19,402 bases of DNA from CABMGO01 sp964408125 (lineage in GTDB: Archaea; Nanobdellota; Nanobdellia; Pacearchaeales; GW2011-AR1), in NCBI GenBank assembly GCA_964408125.1, contig CAYOYC010000012.1, forward strand, positions 1 to 19,402, written 5' to 3'. This document shows, piece by piece, positions 12,519 through 19,389 of this stretch. Each line of letters begins with the position of its first letter. Within the stretch, counting starts at the first letter, position 1. Position numbers and translations under genes: made by a program. Below the pieces are notes generated by a model, which was not told the DNA's origin, did no database searches, and saw nothing but the letters and a program-made list of their open reading frames with translations.

Positions 12519-14411
12519 CTACGCATTCGGCGTTCCACTTATTCTAGACGCTCCTCCACCCATCTGCCCACCCAACTCAGATGGCAAACTCGAAAATCCA
12601 CTTCCGTACATTGAAAAATGTTTTTCTGGTAAATACGTCATTGGCCCACCCATATATCCACCGCCAGAAGGTATTCCTATAACCTGATTCCAATACGGAC
12701 CCATCTTTGCTCCGTAAATCGGGCTTCCAAGTGCAGCCATAGCCAATCCATGAGGAGATCTCTGAAAATGCTGTACAAATCCAACACCCTCCACAATTTT
12801 AGTCATTTCTTCTACATTTCCCTTTTTTTCCAGTTCTTCAAGTATTTGTCTTATGGGAACATTTCCCATTCCCGGGGCCAAGTGCGAATCCGAATATCCA
12901 AAATTATCAGTTAAATGGACATGCTTAACATAGGGAGCGATTTTTTTCGTTGCTTCTATAACATCTTTATCTTCAAACCCATGCTTTTTCATAATATTCA
13001 AATGTCCGACATCCCAAGTAGCTCCAATAAGTTTTTCAGCCGCTTTCTCTGCATCATTTTTGTCCATTCCCTTTCCCGTAGCATTCTCAATGAATTTTTT
13101 TCTAGAAGCTTTTATTAGAGCCTCCATTCCTTCGCCAGTAGAGTGGGCCCACTCACCAGGCATCATATTTTCTATAGCAACAACGGGAGCTTTTTCCCCA
13201 CCAAGTTCTTTATATCCCCTCCACGCAAGATTTCCGAAAGTTTCAGCCGCTTTCTCTCTCGCAAATTCTTCTGCGGGAACAAATAACTTTGGTGCGCCAG
13301 AAACAATTTTCTTATGTTCAGTATCAACCTGTTGTCCAGTTATGGATATCAGCCCACTAATACTCTGGTCGAGTAGCTGAGACAGTTGTATATTTCTATC
13401 AAATTTATTTGGATTACCATAAACTCCTTGTAGTTTTTTTTTCCAATCTTCCGATAGCTCTTTTAATTGTTCTTTCTGCTCTTCCGTACCATATTTATAT
13501 GCAGTATGAAAAGCATTATTAAAATTCAATCTACTATTATCTAAAAAGTTATCAACCCTACCACTCATTACATCTGCCTTCCCAAGAGATGGTCCAAATT
13601 CTGGTTTCTCTTTTATAACTTGATTAACCTTTTCAGGTGTTAGTTCACCCATCCCCTGAAATTCTAGAACGGCAGGTTCTTTTATGAATCTCTGAATTAA
13701 TTCATCTGCTTGATTTTTGTAAGTATTTAATCCAGTAATTGTCTGATCCCAGTGATTTTCATTATAAGAACGAATTCTTGCATCAACGCCAAAGACATGT
13801 CCTTCTTTCAATTCCTCAGGATGATCTGGGAAAAATAATTTATCTTCTTTTACTCCAGACAATTCGCCAGTTTCTTTATTTATCAACGCAGATTTTACGG
13901 CGTGAAATCTTTTTTCTCCTTTTGATTCATCTCCTGGTCTATATTCTGATCCAGGAACCCCGCCAGAAGAATGAAATACAACATTAACATTTTTTTCTTT
14001 ACTTAATTCACTCGCTCTTTGTAAAACGTTATACAATCTTCTTTCCGCCTCAGCTCTATTTTCTTCACTAAATCCTTTTTGCTGAGCAAATCCTGATGCG
14101 TCAATGGTAAATGGTGCATGAACAGAAGGGCTAACACCACTAATTTTCATAAGTGCTCGCATTTCTTCAAAGTTTTGTTTTGGAATTTGTTCGGCCGTAT
14201 CCGCATTTCCCATTGTAACTTCGAATGCTTTTACTCCTTGCTTAATTGCTTTTACCGCCTCTCCCAACTGATTCGCTGTTTGGGTAGATCCAGGAAAGCC
14301 CAAATTTGTAGCAGCATAATGCTTTCCCCCCATAAACTGTCCATAAGAATCATTGAAATTAGAAGCTCCGCCATTATAGAAAGACTCATGACTCTTATAT
14401 TCATCACCCAT
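12519..14411 (-). CDS. Oversized endonuclease-IV-like TIM-barrel protein (630 aa)
   Basis: This belongs to the AP endonuclease 2 / xylose-isomerase-like TIM-barrel superfamily. Metal-ligand motifs appear in the order expected for endonuclease IV: SVHAPF (H98), VVFHSSGG (H147), VAIENM (E414), TWDVGHLN (D467 and H470), HVHLTDN (H497/H499), and DSHLAPGMGN (D508 and H510). E541 in VEGVGF may be the last ligand. Family members are 280-300 residues; here about 250 residues sit between the second and third motifs (roughly 155-405), mostly charged and helical. A Gly/Met/Pro-rich tail occupies 570-630. The first 30 residues are Gly/Asn/Ser-rich. Activity could be phosphodiester cleavage at DNA lesions or a sugar isomerase/epimerase; the trinuclear ligand set favours a metal-dependent enzyme but not a specific substrate. 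No signal peptide. Confidence 0.82.
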   Translation of the reverse strand: MGDEYKSHESFYNGGASNFNDSYGQFMGGKHYAATNLGFPGSTQTANQLGEAVKAIKQGVKAFEVTMGNADTAEQIPKQNFEEMRALMKISGVSPSVHAPFTIDASGFAQQKGFSEENRAEAERRLYNVLQRASELSKEKNVNVVFHSSGGVPGSEYRPGDESKGEKRFHAVKSALINKETGELSGVKEDKLFFPDHPEELKEGHVFGVDARIRSYNENHWDQTITGLNTYKNQADELIQRFIKEPAVLEFQGMGELTPEKVNQVIKEKPEFGPSLGKADVMSGRVDNFLDNSRLNFNNAFHTAYKYGTEEQKEQLKELSEDWKKKLQGVYGNPNKFDRNIQLSQLLDQSISGLISITGQQVDTEHKKIVSGAPKLFVPAEEFAREKAAETFGNLAWRGYKELGGEKAPVVAIENMMPGEWAHSTGEGMEALIKASRKKFIENATGKGMDKNDAEKAAEKLIGATWDVGHLNIMKKHGFEDKDVIEATKKIAPYVKHVHLTDNFGYSDSHLAPGMGNVPIRQILEELEKKGNVEEMTKIVEGVGFVQHFQRSPHGLAMAALGSPIYGAKMGPYWNQVIGIPSGGGYMGGPMTYLPEKHFSMYGSGFSSLPSELGGQMGGGASRISGTPNA

Positions 14412-14429
14412 AAATAACTAAAAAGAACG

Positions 14430-14440
14430 ATATATTTAAA
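14430..14440 (-). promoter_or_regulatory. TATA box of the TIM-barrel gene
   Basis: CTTTAAATATA on the minus strand is about 25-28 nt before the ATG at 14411, within the short gap after the 208-aa gene. Confidence 0.5.
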
Positions 14441-14458
14441 GTTATTTATTAACGTAGT

Positions 14459-15085
14459 TTAATTATACTTTCTTTGTTCGGTTTCTCCAACTTCCCAGGG
14501 CATTCTTTGCCTGCTCTCTTTTCTATTTTGCGTTTGATATACTTTTTCTCCTTCATCGCCCCCTGTTTCTGGAGAGGGATTGATCATATCAACTCTTCGT
14601 CCTGTGCCAATACCCATGGTGGGATTCGTCATCAAAGGAGAAGTAACCCGTGCTTGCATAACTTCTCTGCCGACATCAACTCGTCGTTGTCTTTCGCTTT
14701 CGTCATACATAAGTTTTGCAGTTTGATACACTTCCTCTGATTTTCTGTGTTCATCTTTAACAATCGGAGTATCTTGTGGGATGCTACGTAAATCATTTTC
14801 CAATCTTCCGCCAGGATTAGCAACGATAGGTTCATCAAGACCAAGAACCTCTGGCCTGAAATTATTACTATTTTTGAATTCAGAAACAGAGTTAGGAAAA
14901 TTTAAATGCGATTTTTTTTCTACCACTTGTTCGGGCTCATTTTCTTCCGCTGTTTCAATACTAGTTTTTTCTGGCTTTATATTCTTTTTAGAATTTTCTA
15001 TTTCCGTCTTCGCTCCTTTCTTCTCAATTAAATTTTTTAATTTAGATTCTAAACTTTTTGCCCTCTCCTCTTTAGTATTTACCAT
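14459..15085 (-). CDS. Unknown, probably disordered protein (208 aa)
   Basis: Not recognised. It is low in hydrophobic residues and rich in E, K, N, R and P, so most of it is probably disordered or extended. A charged helix (EERAKSLESKLKNLIEKKGA, 6-25) opens it, followed by a K/E/T linker to about 60. A helix with EEVYQTAKLMYDESERQRR may lie near 117-135, and a Gly/Pro/Thr stretch (TNPTMGIGTGRRVDMINPSP) near 153-172. No cysteine, signal peptide or membrane helix. A TATA-like AAATAATTAAAG lies about 27 nt before its ATG, divergent from the P-loop kinase promoter. It precedes the TIM-barrel gene on the same strand with a 47-bp gap that holds another TATA box. An adaptor or scaffold role would be a guess. 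Confidence 0.7.
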   Translation of the reverse strand: MVNTKEERAKSLESKLKNLIEKKGAKTEIENSKKNIKPEKTSIETAEENEPEQVVEKKSHLNFPNSVSEFKNSNNFRPEVLGLDEPIVANPGGRLENDLRSIPQDTPIVKDEHRKSEEVYQTAKLMYDESERQRRVDVGREVMQARVTSPLMTNPTMGIGTGRRVDMINPSPETGGDEGEKVYQTQNRKESRQRMPWEVGETEQRKYN

Positions 15086-15105
15086 GTTTTAGGTAGCATA
15101 AGCAG

Positions 15106-15145
15106 CTTTAATTATTTTACTAATGCAATCCCAATAATTAAAAAC
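15106..15145. promoter_or_regulatory. Divergent promoters for the 208-aa gene and the P-loop kinase
   Basis: Minus-strand AAATAATTAAAG is centred near 15112 (27 nt before the ATG at 15085) and plus-strand ATTAAAAAC near 15141 (25 nt before the ATG at 15166). Both are modest matches. Confidence 0.4.
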
Positions 15146-15165
15146 ACCAAATATCTTATAAATTT

Positions 15166-15660
15166 ATGAAAACTCACTTAATTTTGATTCGTGGCCCATT
15201 GGGAATAGGCAAAACTACAATTAGTAAGATTTTAGCAGAAAGAGAGAATGCTAGATATTATTCAATAGATAAAATGCTAGAAAAAGCAAAATTAGATAGG
15301 GTGGATGTTAAACAGGGATGCATTCCGCTAGCTAACTTTTTAGCCATTCAAGAGGACATCAGCCCGAAAATTAGAGAAATATTAAATAATCAAAGTGTAG
15401 TTATCGATGGAAATTTTTATCACAAAGAGCAAATTGATTTTTTCGAAAAATTATTTGAATCTAAGTTAGTAGTTGTAACACTAACAGCGAAACTAGAAAC
15501 GTGCATTAAAAGAGATAAAAAAAGAGACAGGCCCCTGGGTAAAAAAGCCACAGAAGAAGTCTATAAATTAGTTACTAGATTCGACGCGGGTATAATAGTA
15601 GACGTAGAAAACAAATCAAAAGAGAGAGTAGTAGAGCTGATACAGGGAGAATTAATCTAA
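15166..15660 (+). CDS. Small P-loop kinase-like protein (AAA_33 type)
   Basis: The 164-residue product is a compact P-loop NTPase of the nucleoside/small-molecule kinase type. Walker A is GPLGIGKTT (10-18; K16, T17). A Walker B-like strand SVVIDGNF (77-84, D81) precedes a helix, and the lid region near 115-128 is basic (IKRDKKRDRPLGKKA), as expected for residues that close on the phosphates. Substrates in this group include nucleosides, gluconate, tRNA or polynucleotide 5' ends and antibiotics; the sequence does not choose between them. Asp/Tyr/Ser early in the chain (YYSID, 31-35) may contact the substrate. It has its own promoter, divergent from the 208-aa gene, and ends 14 bp before the opposing 490-aa gene. 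Confidence 0.8.
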   Translation: MKTHLILIRGPLGIGKTTISKILAERENARYYSIDKMLEKAKLDRVDVKQGCIPLANFLAIQEDISPKIREILNNQSVVIDGNFYHKEQIDFFEKLFESKLVVVTLTAKLETCIKRDKKRDRPLGKKATEEVYKLVTRFDAGIIVDVENKSKERVVELIQGELI

Positions 15661-15674
15661 TTCATTAAAAAAAT

Positions 15675-17147
15675 TTAATCAAATTTCTCTGGAGACGAAG
15701 CCATTCCGTGAGCTTTCTTGTATATATCATAAACTGCATATAAGCTTCCCTTTGCCGAACTACCAGCCTCTTGCCTTAGAGCTTTTTCTACAAAACTATC
15801 CTTCTCAATATCTTTTACATCAGCAATTTCCTTTTTTACCTTCTTGTCGCCAGAATCAAATTTAAAACTAAATAAGTCCCAAAGTGCAGAAAGCGGATTT
15901 GTATTATCCGGATTCTTTTCCTCTTTCTTCTTCTTTTTTTCTTCTTCTCTCTTAACTTCAGCATCGCTTTTCAAACAATATTTTTCAATATCTTCCTTTA
16001 ATTGATCAAGCGCAACCTGCGTATTAGATTCAATAAGAGATAACCCGTCATCTAAATCAGCATCGCTCAATTTTTTCTTTATGAGTTCAAGTTCATCAGA
16101 ATTCAGAGCATATGAATCAAAAGTTACTTCAACTCTTCCACCAAAACCAAATGCATAGTCCCCTTTCTGAGTTACCTTCTGCGCCAATGCACCCCTATAA
16201 TTCAAAGTAACAATCAAGATAGAATAATATTTTCTTTTTGTTTCATAACTCCCAAACCTCTTTTTTAGAATATCGCTACTAGTTGTTTTAATCTCCTTAT
16301 TTCCCATTAAAGTTAGTTCAAACATAGTAGTAGAAAAAGCATTTACAATAGCGGCAGAGCTTCCGGAAGTTAACAACCCCTTATTACTAAATCCATTCAT
16401 CCCCAATTCTTTTGCAGCTTTCAAATATGGCCTTGCCCATTTCGTATACATCTTCAAAGATTCTACTTGTGATTTCAAATATGATTTTTCAATTTCAAAT
16501 CTTTTTTTCATTTCTTTTTCAGACATATCTTTCCAAATTAAGAATTCGCTCAATCTAGGAATTAAAACTCTTTTTACAGAATCGTTAATAACACCATTCT
16601 TTTCAGCCATTTTATTTACGTCATCTGTAGTGTTTGCAATTAAAAATGCCTCTCTCAACGTAGTAAAACCCATTTCTGCGGCCATCTGATGAATACTTCC
16701 TCTTCCTCTTTTTAGATCAACCTGGTCTAGCCATATATTTTTTATCGCTAGCATACCTTCTTCTTTTTCTTTTAAATCCTTGGAGCTTGCCCTTGTGTAA
16801 TGTTCTAATCTCATTTCATATTCTTTTAAATCATAAACAAGTTGTATTATAGATTTTATTACAACATTTGTATCTCCTAAAATTTTTGTTGCCTGTTGTT
16901 GCATTGCCGTCGCTCTTTGCCCCATATCCGCAAAATGTCCACTACCAGGAGAAGACATAAAATTATCTGTAATTTTTTCAACTTTAATCCCCATATCTTG
17001 TATAAAATCTAATATCCAATAGTAAATAGGCTCGAGTTGATTAGAATCAGAATCGTAAGTTATCTTATATGACTTCAAAGACTTCGGTTTTCCACCCTCG
17101 CTATATTCTTTCTTAACTTGAGCAATCACCTCTCTTACATCAGCCAT
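15675..17147 (-). CDS. Unknown 490-aa soluble protein
   Basis: Not recognised by name. The N-terminal part (1-120) is a mixed fold with YKITYDSDSNQLEPIYYWIL (27-46), an acidic-polar helix, and IIQLVYDLKEYEMRLEHYTR. A middle section (130-290) is mostly helical with a W/Y-rich element (KMYTKWARPYLKAAKELGM near 230). The stretch 300-350 looks like beta strands (YYSILIVTLNYRGALAQKV, VEVTFDSYAL). A highly charged linker rich in K and E follows (about 404-421), then a C-terminal helical region. There are no membrane segments, and no P-loop or metal motif. Own TATA box about 26 nt upstream. Similar large hypothetical proteins appear to occur in other DPANN genomes by my recollection, which is not verified here. 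A structural or scaffold role is possible. Confidence 0.75.
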   Translation of the reverse strand: MADVREVIAQVKKEYSEGGKPKSLKSYKITYDSDSNQLEPIYYWILDFIQDMGIKVEKITDNFMSSPGSGHFADMGQRATAMQQQATKILGDTNVVIKSIIQLVYDLKEYEMRLEHYTRASSKDLKEKEEGMLAIKNIWLDQVDLKRGRGSIHQMAAEMGFTTLREAFLIANTTDDVNKMAEKNGVINDSVKRVLIPRLSEFLIWKDMSEKEMKKRFEIEKSYLKSQVESLKMYTKWARPYLKAAKELGMNGFSNKGLLTSGSSAAIVNAFSTTMFELTLMGNKEIKTTSSDILKKRFGSYETKRKYYSILIVTLNYRGALAQKVTQKGDYAFGFGGRVEVTFDSYALNSDELELIKKKLSDADLDDGLSLIESNTQVALDQLKEDIEKYCLKSDAEVKREEEKKKKKEEKNPDNTNPLSALWDLFSFKFDSGDKKVKKEIADVKDIEKDSFVEKALRQEAGSSAKGSLYAVYDIYKKAHGMASSPEKFD

Positions 17148-17168
17148 AAAATATCAACGTCGCCCGTG

Positions 17169-17177
17169 TTTTTAAAG
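17169..17177 (-). promoter_or_regulatory. TATA box of the 490-aa gene
   Basis: CTTTAAAAA on the minus strand is centred about 26 nt before the ATG at 17147. Confidence 0.5.
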
Positions 17178-17197
17178 ATTTAGTTTAGAACATTAAT

Positions 17198-18049
17198 TTA
17201 CATGTCTTCCAATACTGGAACCCCAGCAACGAACTCAGATTGAAGTCCAAGTTTTGTAAAATAATGGCACATTTTTTCACATGCAAATTTTTCTGTAGAA
17301 TAGTGTGTCCCGCCCAATACATTAATACCATTTTGTTCTTCATAGACATGTTCTTTCTCAGAATGCGGATTTCTAGAGCTTATACCTGTAATAACAGTAT
17401 TTACTCCCATATCAAATGCTTCTTTTAAATAATCTACCTCATTTCCACCGCCAGCTACAATAACCACTCCCCCATTTAATATTTTTCCATTTCCATAATC
17501 ATATCTTTTAACTGGATGTCCAACAGCTTTTTCAAATAAAATTCCAAGTTCTGCGGTAGTCTTACATTTTGTTGTTCCAATAACGCCAGCAAGTCCACCA
17601 AAATAAGGAGAGCATGCCTTTCCAACCTTGATTCCAAGAGCCTCAGCAAGTGTACCGCTAGTGGAGTATGGTCCGAAATTATCCAAAGGAACATGCAAAT
17701 TATAAATTGCAATTCTTCTTCTTTTGAATTCCCCTAAAAGCTCTCTATTCATCTGTTGAAAAACACGTGGAGCTTGCCTAATGTCCCAAATGGAAGGATG
17801 GTGTACAAATAGGAGTGCGTTATGAGTATCATCTGCAATAATCTTATTCATTACGGATTGCTCTGGGAAGACGGCGCAATAAACACGAGTAATTTCTTGA
17901 GCAAAATCACAAACAACACCCATGCTCCTTTCTTTAAAGTTATTACTAATAAAATCTTGTACTTCTGTCATATGAGTAGCCCACTCGTCACTCATTGCAG
18001 GAGTTATGAAGTCCTTTTCGAGTTGAGCATAAAGTTTATTTGCTTCCAT
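17198..18049 (-). CDS. NIF3 family dinuclear metal protein
   Basis: The 283-residue protein belongs to the NIF3/YbgI (GTP cyclohydrolase I type 2-like) family, which forms toroidal oligomers with a two-metal centre. Conserved ligands are visible: VHHPSIWD (H83 and H84), an Asp in LHVPLDNF (D123), and GGTHYSTEKF (H249 and E253). Glycines in GGVVIVAGGGN mark the second half of the fold. Physiological function is not established for most members. The reading frame continues upstream to an ATG at 18100, but the extra 17 residues (MFVRFRKIF...) overlie a TATA box 28 nt before 18049 and are unlike the family start, so 18049 is preferred. It lies 57 nt after L24e but seems to have its own promoter. 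Confidence 0.88.
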   Translation of the reverse strand: MEANKLYAQLEKDFITPAMSDEWATHMTEVQDFISNNFKERSMGVVCDFAQEITRVYCAVFPEQSVMNKIIADDTHNALLFVHHPSIWDIRQAPRVFQQMNRELLGEFKRRRIAIYNLHVPLDNFGPYSTSGTLAEALGIKVGKACSPYFGGLAGVIGTTKCKTTAELGILFEKAVGHPVKRYDYGNGKILNGGVVIVAGGGNEVDYLKEAFDMGVNTVITGISSRNPHSEKEHVYEEQNGINVLGGTHYSTEKFACEKMCHYFTKLGLQSEFVAGVPVLEDM

Positions 18050-18070
18050 ACATAAATTAAACATTAATAG

Positions 18071-18081
18071 ATTAAAAATCT
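18071..18081 (-). promoter_or_regulatory. TATA box of the NIF3 gene
   Basis: GATTTTTAAT, with a purine-rich CGAAA just upstream as a possible BRE, is centred about 28 nt before the ATG at 18049. It decides the start choice. Confidence 0.5.
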
Positions 18082-18106
18082 TTCGGAACCGAACGAACAA
18101 GATTAC

Positions 18107-18316
18107 TTATTGTTTTCTATCTTTCCTATCAGCTTTATCGGATTCTCTAGCTTCCGTACTCTTTGTAACCCAACCAACTCTTCTGTTGTCTCTTCCCATC
18201 TCAGAATTCTTTCTACATTTAGAAGAGCAATAGTATCTTGGGGTTCCCTCTTTTAAAACTACTGTAATTCCTCTTGGAAATTCATAGTTTGATTTACAAA
18301 ATGAACATTTAGGCAT
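18107..18316 (-). CDS. rpl24e: Ribosomal protein L24e
   Basis: The 69-residue large-subunit protein carries a four-cysteine zinc site: C4 and C7 in MPKCSFC, C30 and C34 in YYCSSKC. The basic helix after it (RKNSEMGRDNRRVGW) is typical of the archaeal family, and length is normal. The frame extends 14 residues upstream, but ATG 18316 has AAAGGAG about 8 nt before it and gives the canonical MPKC start. It is the last gene of the L7Ae-S28e operon, preceded here by an extra His-rich gene whose last 8 bases overlap its start. Role: part of the 50S subunit, near the interface in archaeal ribosomes. Confidence 0.95.
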   Translation of the reverse strand: MPKCSFCKSNYEFPRGITVVLKEGTPRYYCSSKCRKNSEMGRDNRRVGWVTKSTEARESDKADRKDRKQ

Positions 18317-18605
18317 GGTGAGATCTCCTTTTAACAACTTTAAGATAATGACCACCATCTGTTCTAACAGTTCCTACGTGGTGTGTTTGATGTCTTGCAT
18401 GTCGAGAGCTAGCTAATCTTACAGCATTAACATCTTCTGCTCTAACAAATGCAGAGAAAGAAGCTATTCCAGAATAAATAGCACGGTCAATTGCTTGCAA
18501 TGCTCTATTTCTAATTAATAATTCTTGTGATAAAGCCTCATCTTTATGCCCAGCTGTATCAAAAGCATAGCCTATACATGGGTCATAATGATTATGTGCG
18601 TGCAT
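18309..18605 (-). CDS. Unknown His-rich protein in the L7Ae operon (98 aa)
   Basis: Not recognised. A 98-residue protein with eleven histidines: MHAHNHYDPC at the start, RHARHQTHHVG near 69-79, GGHY near 85 and SHH at the end. It also has one Cys (residue 10). The middle (24-60) looks helical (EALSQELLIRNRALQAIDRA) and a short strand (GHYLKVVKRR) ends it. The clusters could bind zinc or nickel, or contact RNA, but no known motif fits. It starts 1 nt after the S28e stop and overlaps the L24e start by 8 bases, so it is co-translated with ribosomal proteins. Codon use (AGA, GCT, GAA, TTA) is like that of its neighbours. In most archaea S28e is followed directly by L24e, so this is an insertion in the operon. 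Confidence 0.7.
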   Translation of the reverse strand: MHAHNHYDPCIGYAFDTAGHKDEALSQELLIRNRALQAIDRAIYSGIASFSAFVRAEDVNAVRLASSRHARHQTHHVGTVRTDGGHYLKVVKRRSHHA

Positions 18606-18606
18606 T

Positions 18607-18903
18607 TTAACTAAAAGCCCCCTTCTGTATTCTTCTCATTAATTTTCTAGCTTCAATTTCTGTTTCTCTTAACATTAAAACATCTTTTGCCTTAATTGGT
18701 CCTCTAACGTTTCTTCTAATTTGTTTACCCATGTTTTTTCCCCTTAAAACTCTGACTTTAACTTGTGTTAATTCTCCTCTTGTTCCAGTTCTCCCTACTA
18801 CTGCTTCAACAACTGCGGGTACAGCTCCACCTTCTTCCATAATCTTTTCTGATCCTCTAGAAGAAGTTCCTTGTGTTTCCTTTTTTATTTGTTCCTTTGC
18901 CAT
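18607..18903 (-). CDS. rps28e: Ribosomal protein S28e with N-terminal extension
   Basis: Small-subunit protein with an OB-like core at residues 27-90: PAVVEAVVGRTGTRGELTQV, KVRVLRGKNMGKQIRRNVRG and PIKAKDVLMLRETE follow the family closely. The usual length is about 70; this copy has a 25-residue N-terminal extension rich in K, E, S and G, probably flexible, and a short R/K tail (RKLMRRIQKGAFS). The ATG at 18903 is used because no closer start with a better ribosome-binding site is evident; an internal Met at residue 22 (MEEGG) would give a near-standard S28e and cannot be ruled out. Operon gene between L7Ae and the His-rich protein, in the usual L7Ae-S28e order of archaea. Confidence 0.93.
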   Translation of the reverse strand: MAKEQIKKETQGTSSRGSEKIMEEGGAVPAVVEAVVGRTGTRGELTQVKVRVLRGKNMGKQIRRNVRGPIKAKDVLMLRETEIEARKLMRRIQKGAFS

Positions 18904-18942
18904 TTTAGTAATATCAATCCTTTAATTTAAGCAGATGCCTAT

Positions 18943-19239
18943 TTATTTTATTGTATCGAGCTTCGCATCGCCTGGTTGAATAACTGCGACAGCGCCTGTC
19001 GCAACACTAATTCCAACAGCAAGTCCTAACTTCTGTTTTGAATCAGCTTCAATGCACTTTATACCCTTTTCTTTTGCAAGAATTGGTAAGTGTTGTGTAA
19101 GTTCTTTAGGATTGACGTCGGATGCATAAACAATAAGTTTTGCAACTCCTCTTTCAAGAGCCTTTGTAACTTCATTGATTCCTTTATCAACTTTTCCAGT
19201 CTTAGCAGCTTTCTCTACAACATCATATACTGAAACCAT
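18943..19239 (-). CDS. rpl7ae: Ribosomal protein L7Ae
   Basis: The 98-residue protein binds kink-turn RNA. In archaea it is part of the 50S subunit and also of box C/D and H/ACA RNPs and RNase P. The family signature G-I-N-E-V-T-K-A-L-E-R-G is at residues 20-31, followed by AKLIVYASDVNPKELTQHLP (33-52) and SKQKLGLAVG (67-76), then a hydrophobic strand (SVATGAVAVI). It is a little shorter than the usual ~120. First gene of a minus-strand operon with S28e, the His-rich unknown and L24e. A leader of roughly 70 nt separates its TATA box from the ATG and contains a candidate kink-turn, the very motif this protein recognises. Confidence 0.95.
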   Translation of the reverse strand: MVSVYDVVEKAAKTGKVDKGINEVTKALERGVAKLIVYASDVNPKELTQHLPILAKEKGIKCIEADSKQKLGLAVGISVATGAVAVIQPGDAKLDTIK

Positions 19240-19275
19240 TTTTTGTTTTTGTTATTTAATTTAACCAATAATGAG

Positions 19276-19319
19276 AACTACGTCCTCTCGCCGTTAAGCG
19301 ATCATTGGTAATACTAGTT
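19276..19319 (-). promoter_or_regulatory. Candidate kink-turn in the L7Ae leader
   Basis: On the minus strand (5' to 3') the element reads: outer stem AACTA, internal GTATTA, CC, three-base bulge AAT, GA, TCGC, loop TTAACG, GCGA, GA, GG, ACG, TAGTT. The key kink-turn parts are all present: a 3-nt bulge, tandem sheared G-A pairs from the two GA dinucleotides, and a 4-bp non-canonical-side stem (TCGC/GCGA). The canonical-side helix is weak: CC/GG, then an internal loop and AACTA/TAGTT. If transcription begins near 19309, only the CC/GG pair remains. A competing fold pairs ACCAATGA (19309-19302) with TCATTATTGGT (19274-19264) and would disrupt the motif. Confidence 0.5.
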
Positions 19320-19329
19320 TGAAAAATCG

Positions 19330-19340
19330 GTTTATAAAGG
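19330..19340 (-). promoter_or_regulatory. TATA box of the L7Ae operon
   Basis: CCTTTATAAAC on the minus strand, like the tbp and S19e boxes. A start about 26 nt downstream would fall near 19309, leaving a leader of about 70 nt before the ATG at 19239. Confidence 0.65.
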
Positions 19341-19359
19341 TTTAGGTTTTTTGAACACA

Positions 19360-19389
19360 GTCCGATAAATATCTTAACGTCCGATAAAT
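19360..19389. repeat. Direct repeat upstream of the L7Ae promoter
   Basis: An 11-bp sequence, GTCCGATAAAT, occurs at 19360-19370 and 19379-19389, 19 bp apart, which is close to two helical turns. It lies 20-50 bp upstream of the TATA box, on the far side from the gene. A regulator or activator site is possible; the other side of the promoter is outside the window. Confidence 0.4.

Noticed and set aside
18050..18100. 17-residue upstream extension of the NIF3 protein
   Set aside because: It covers the TATA box and is unlike the start of family members.
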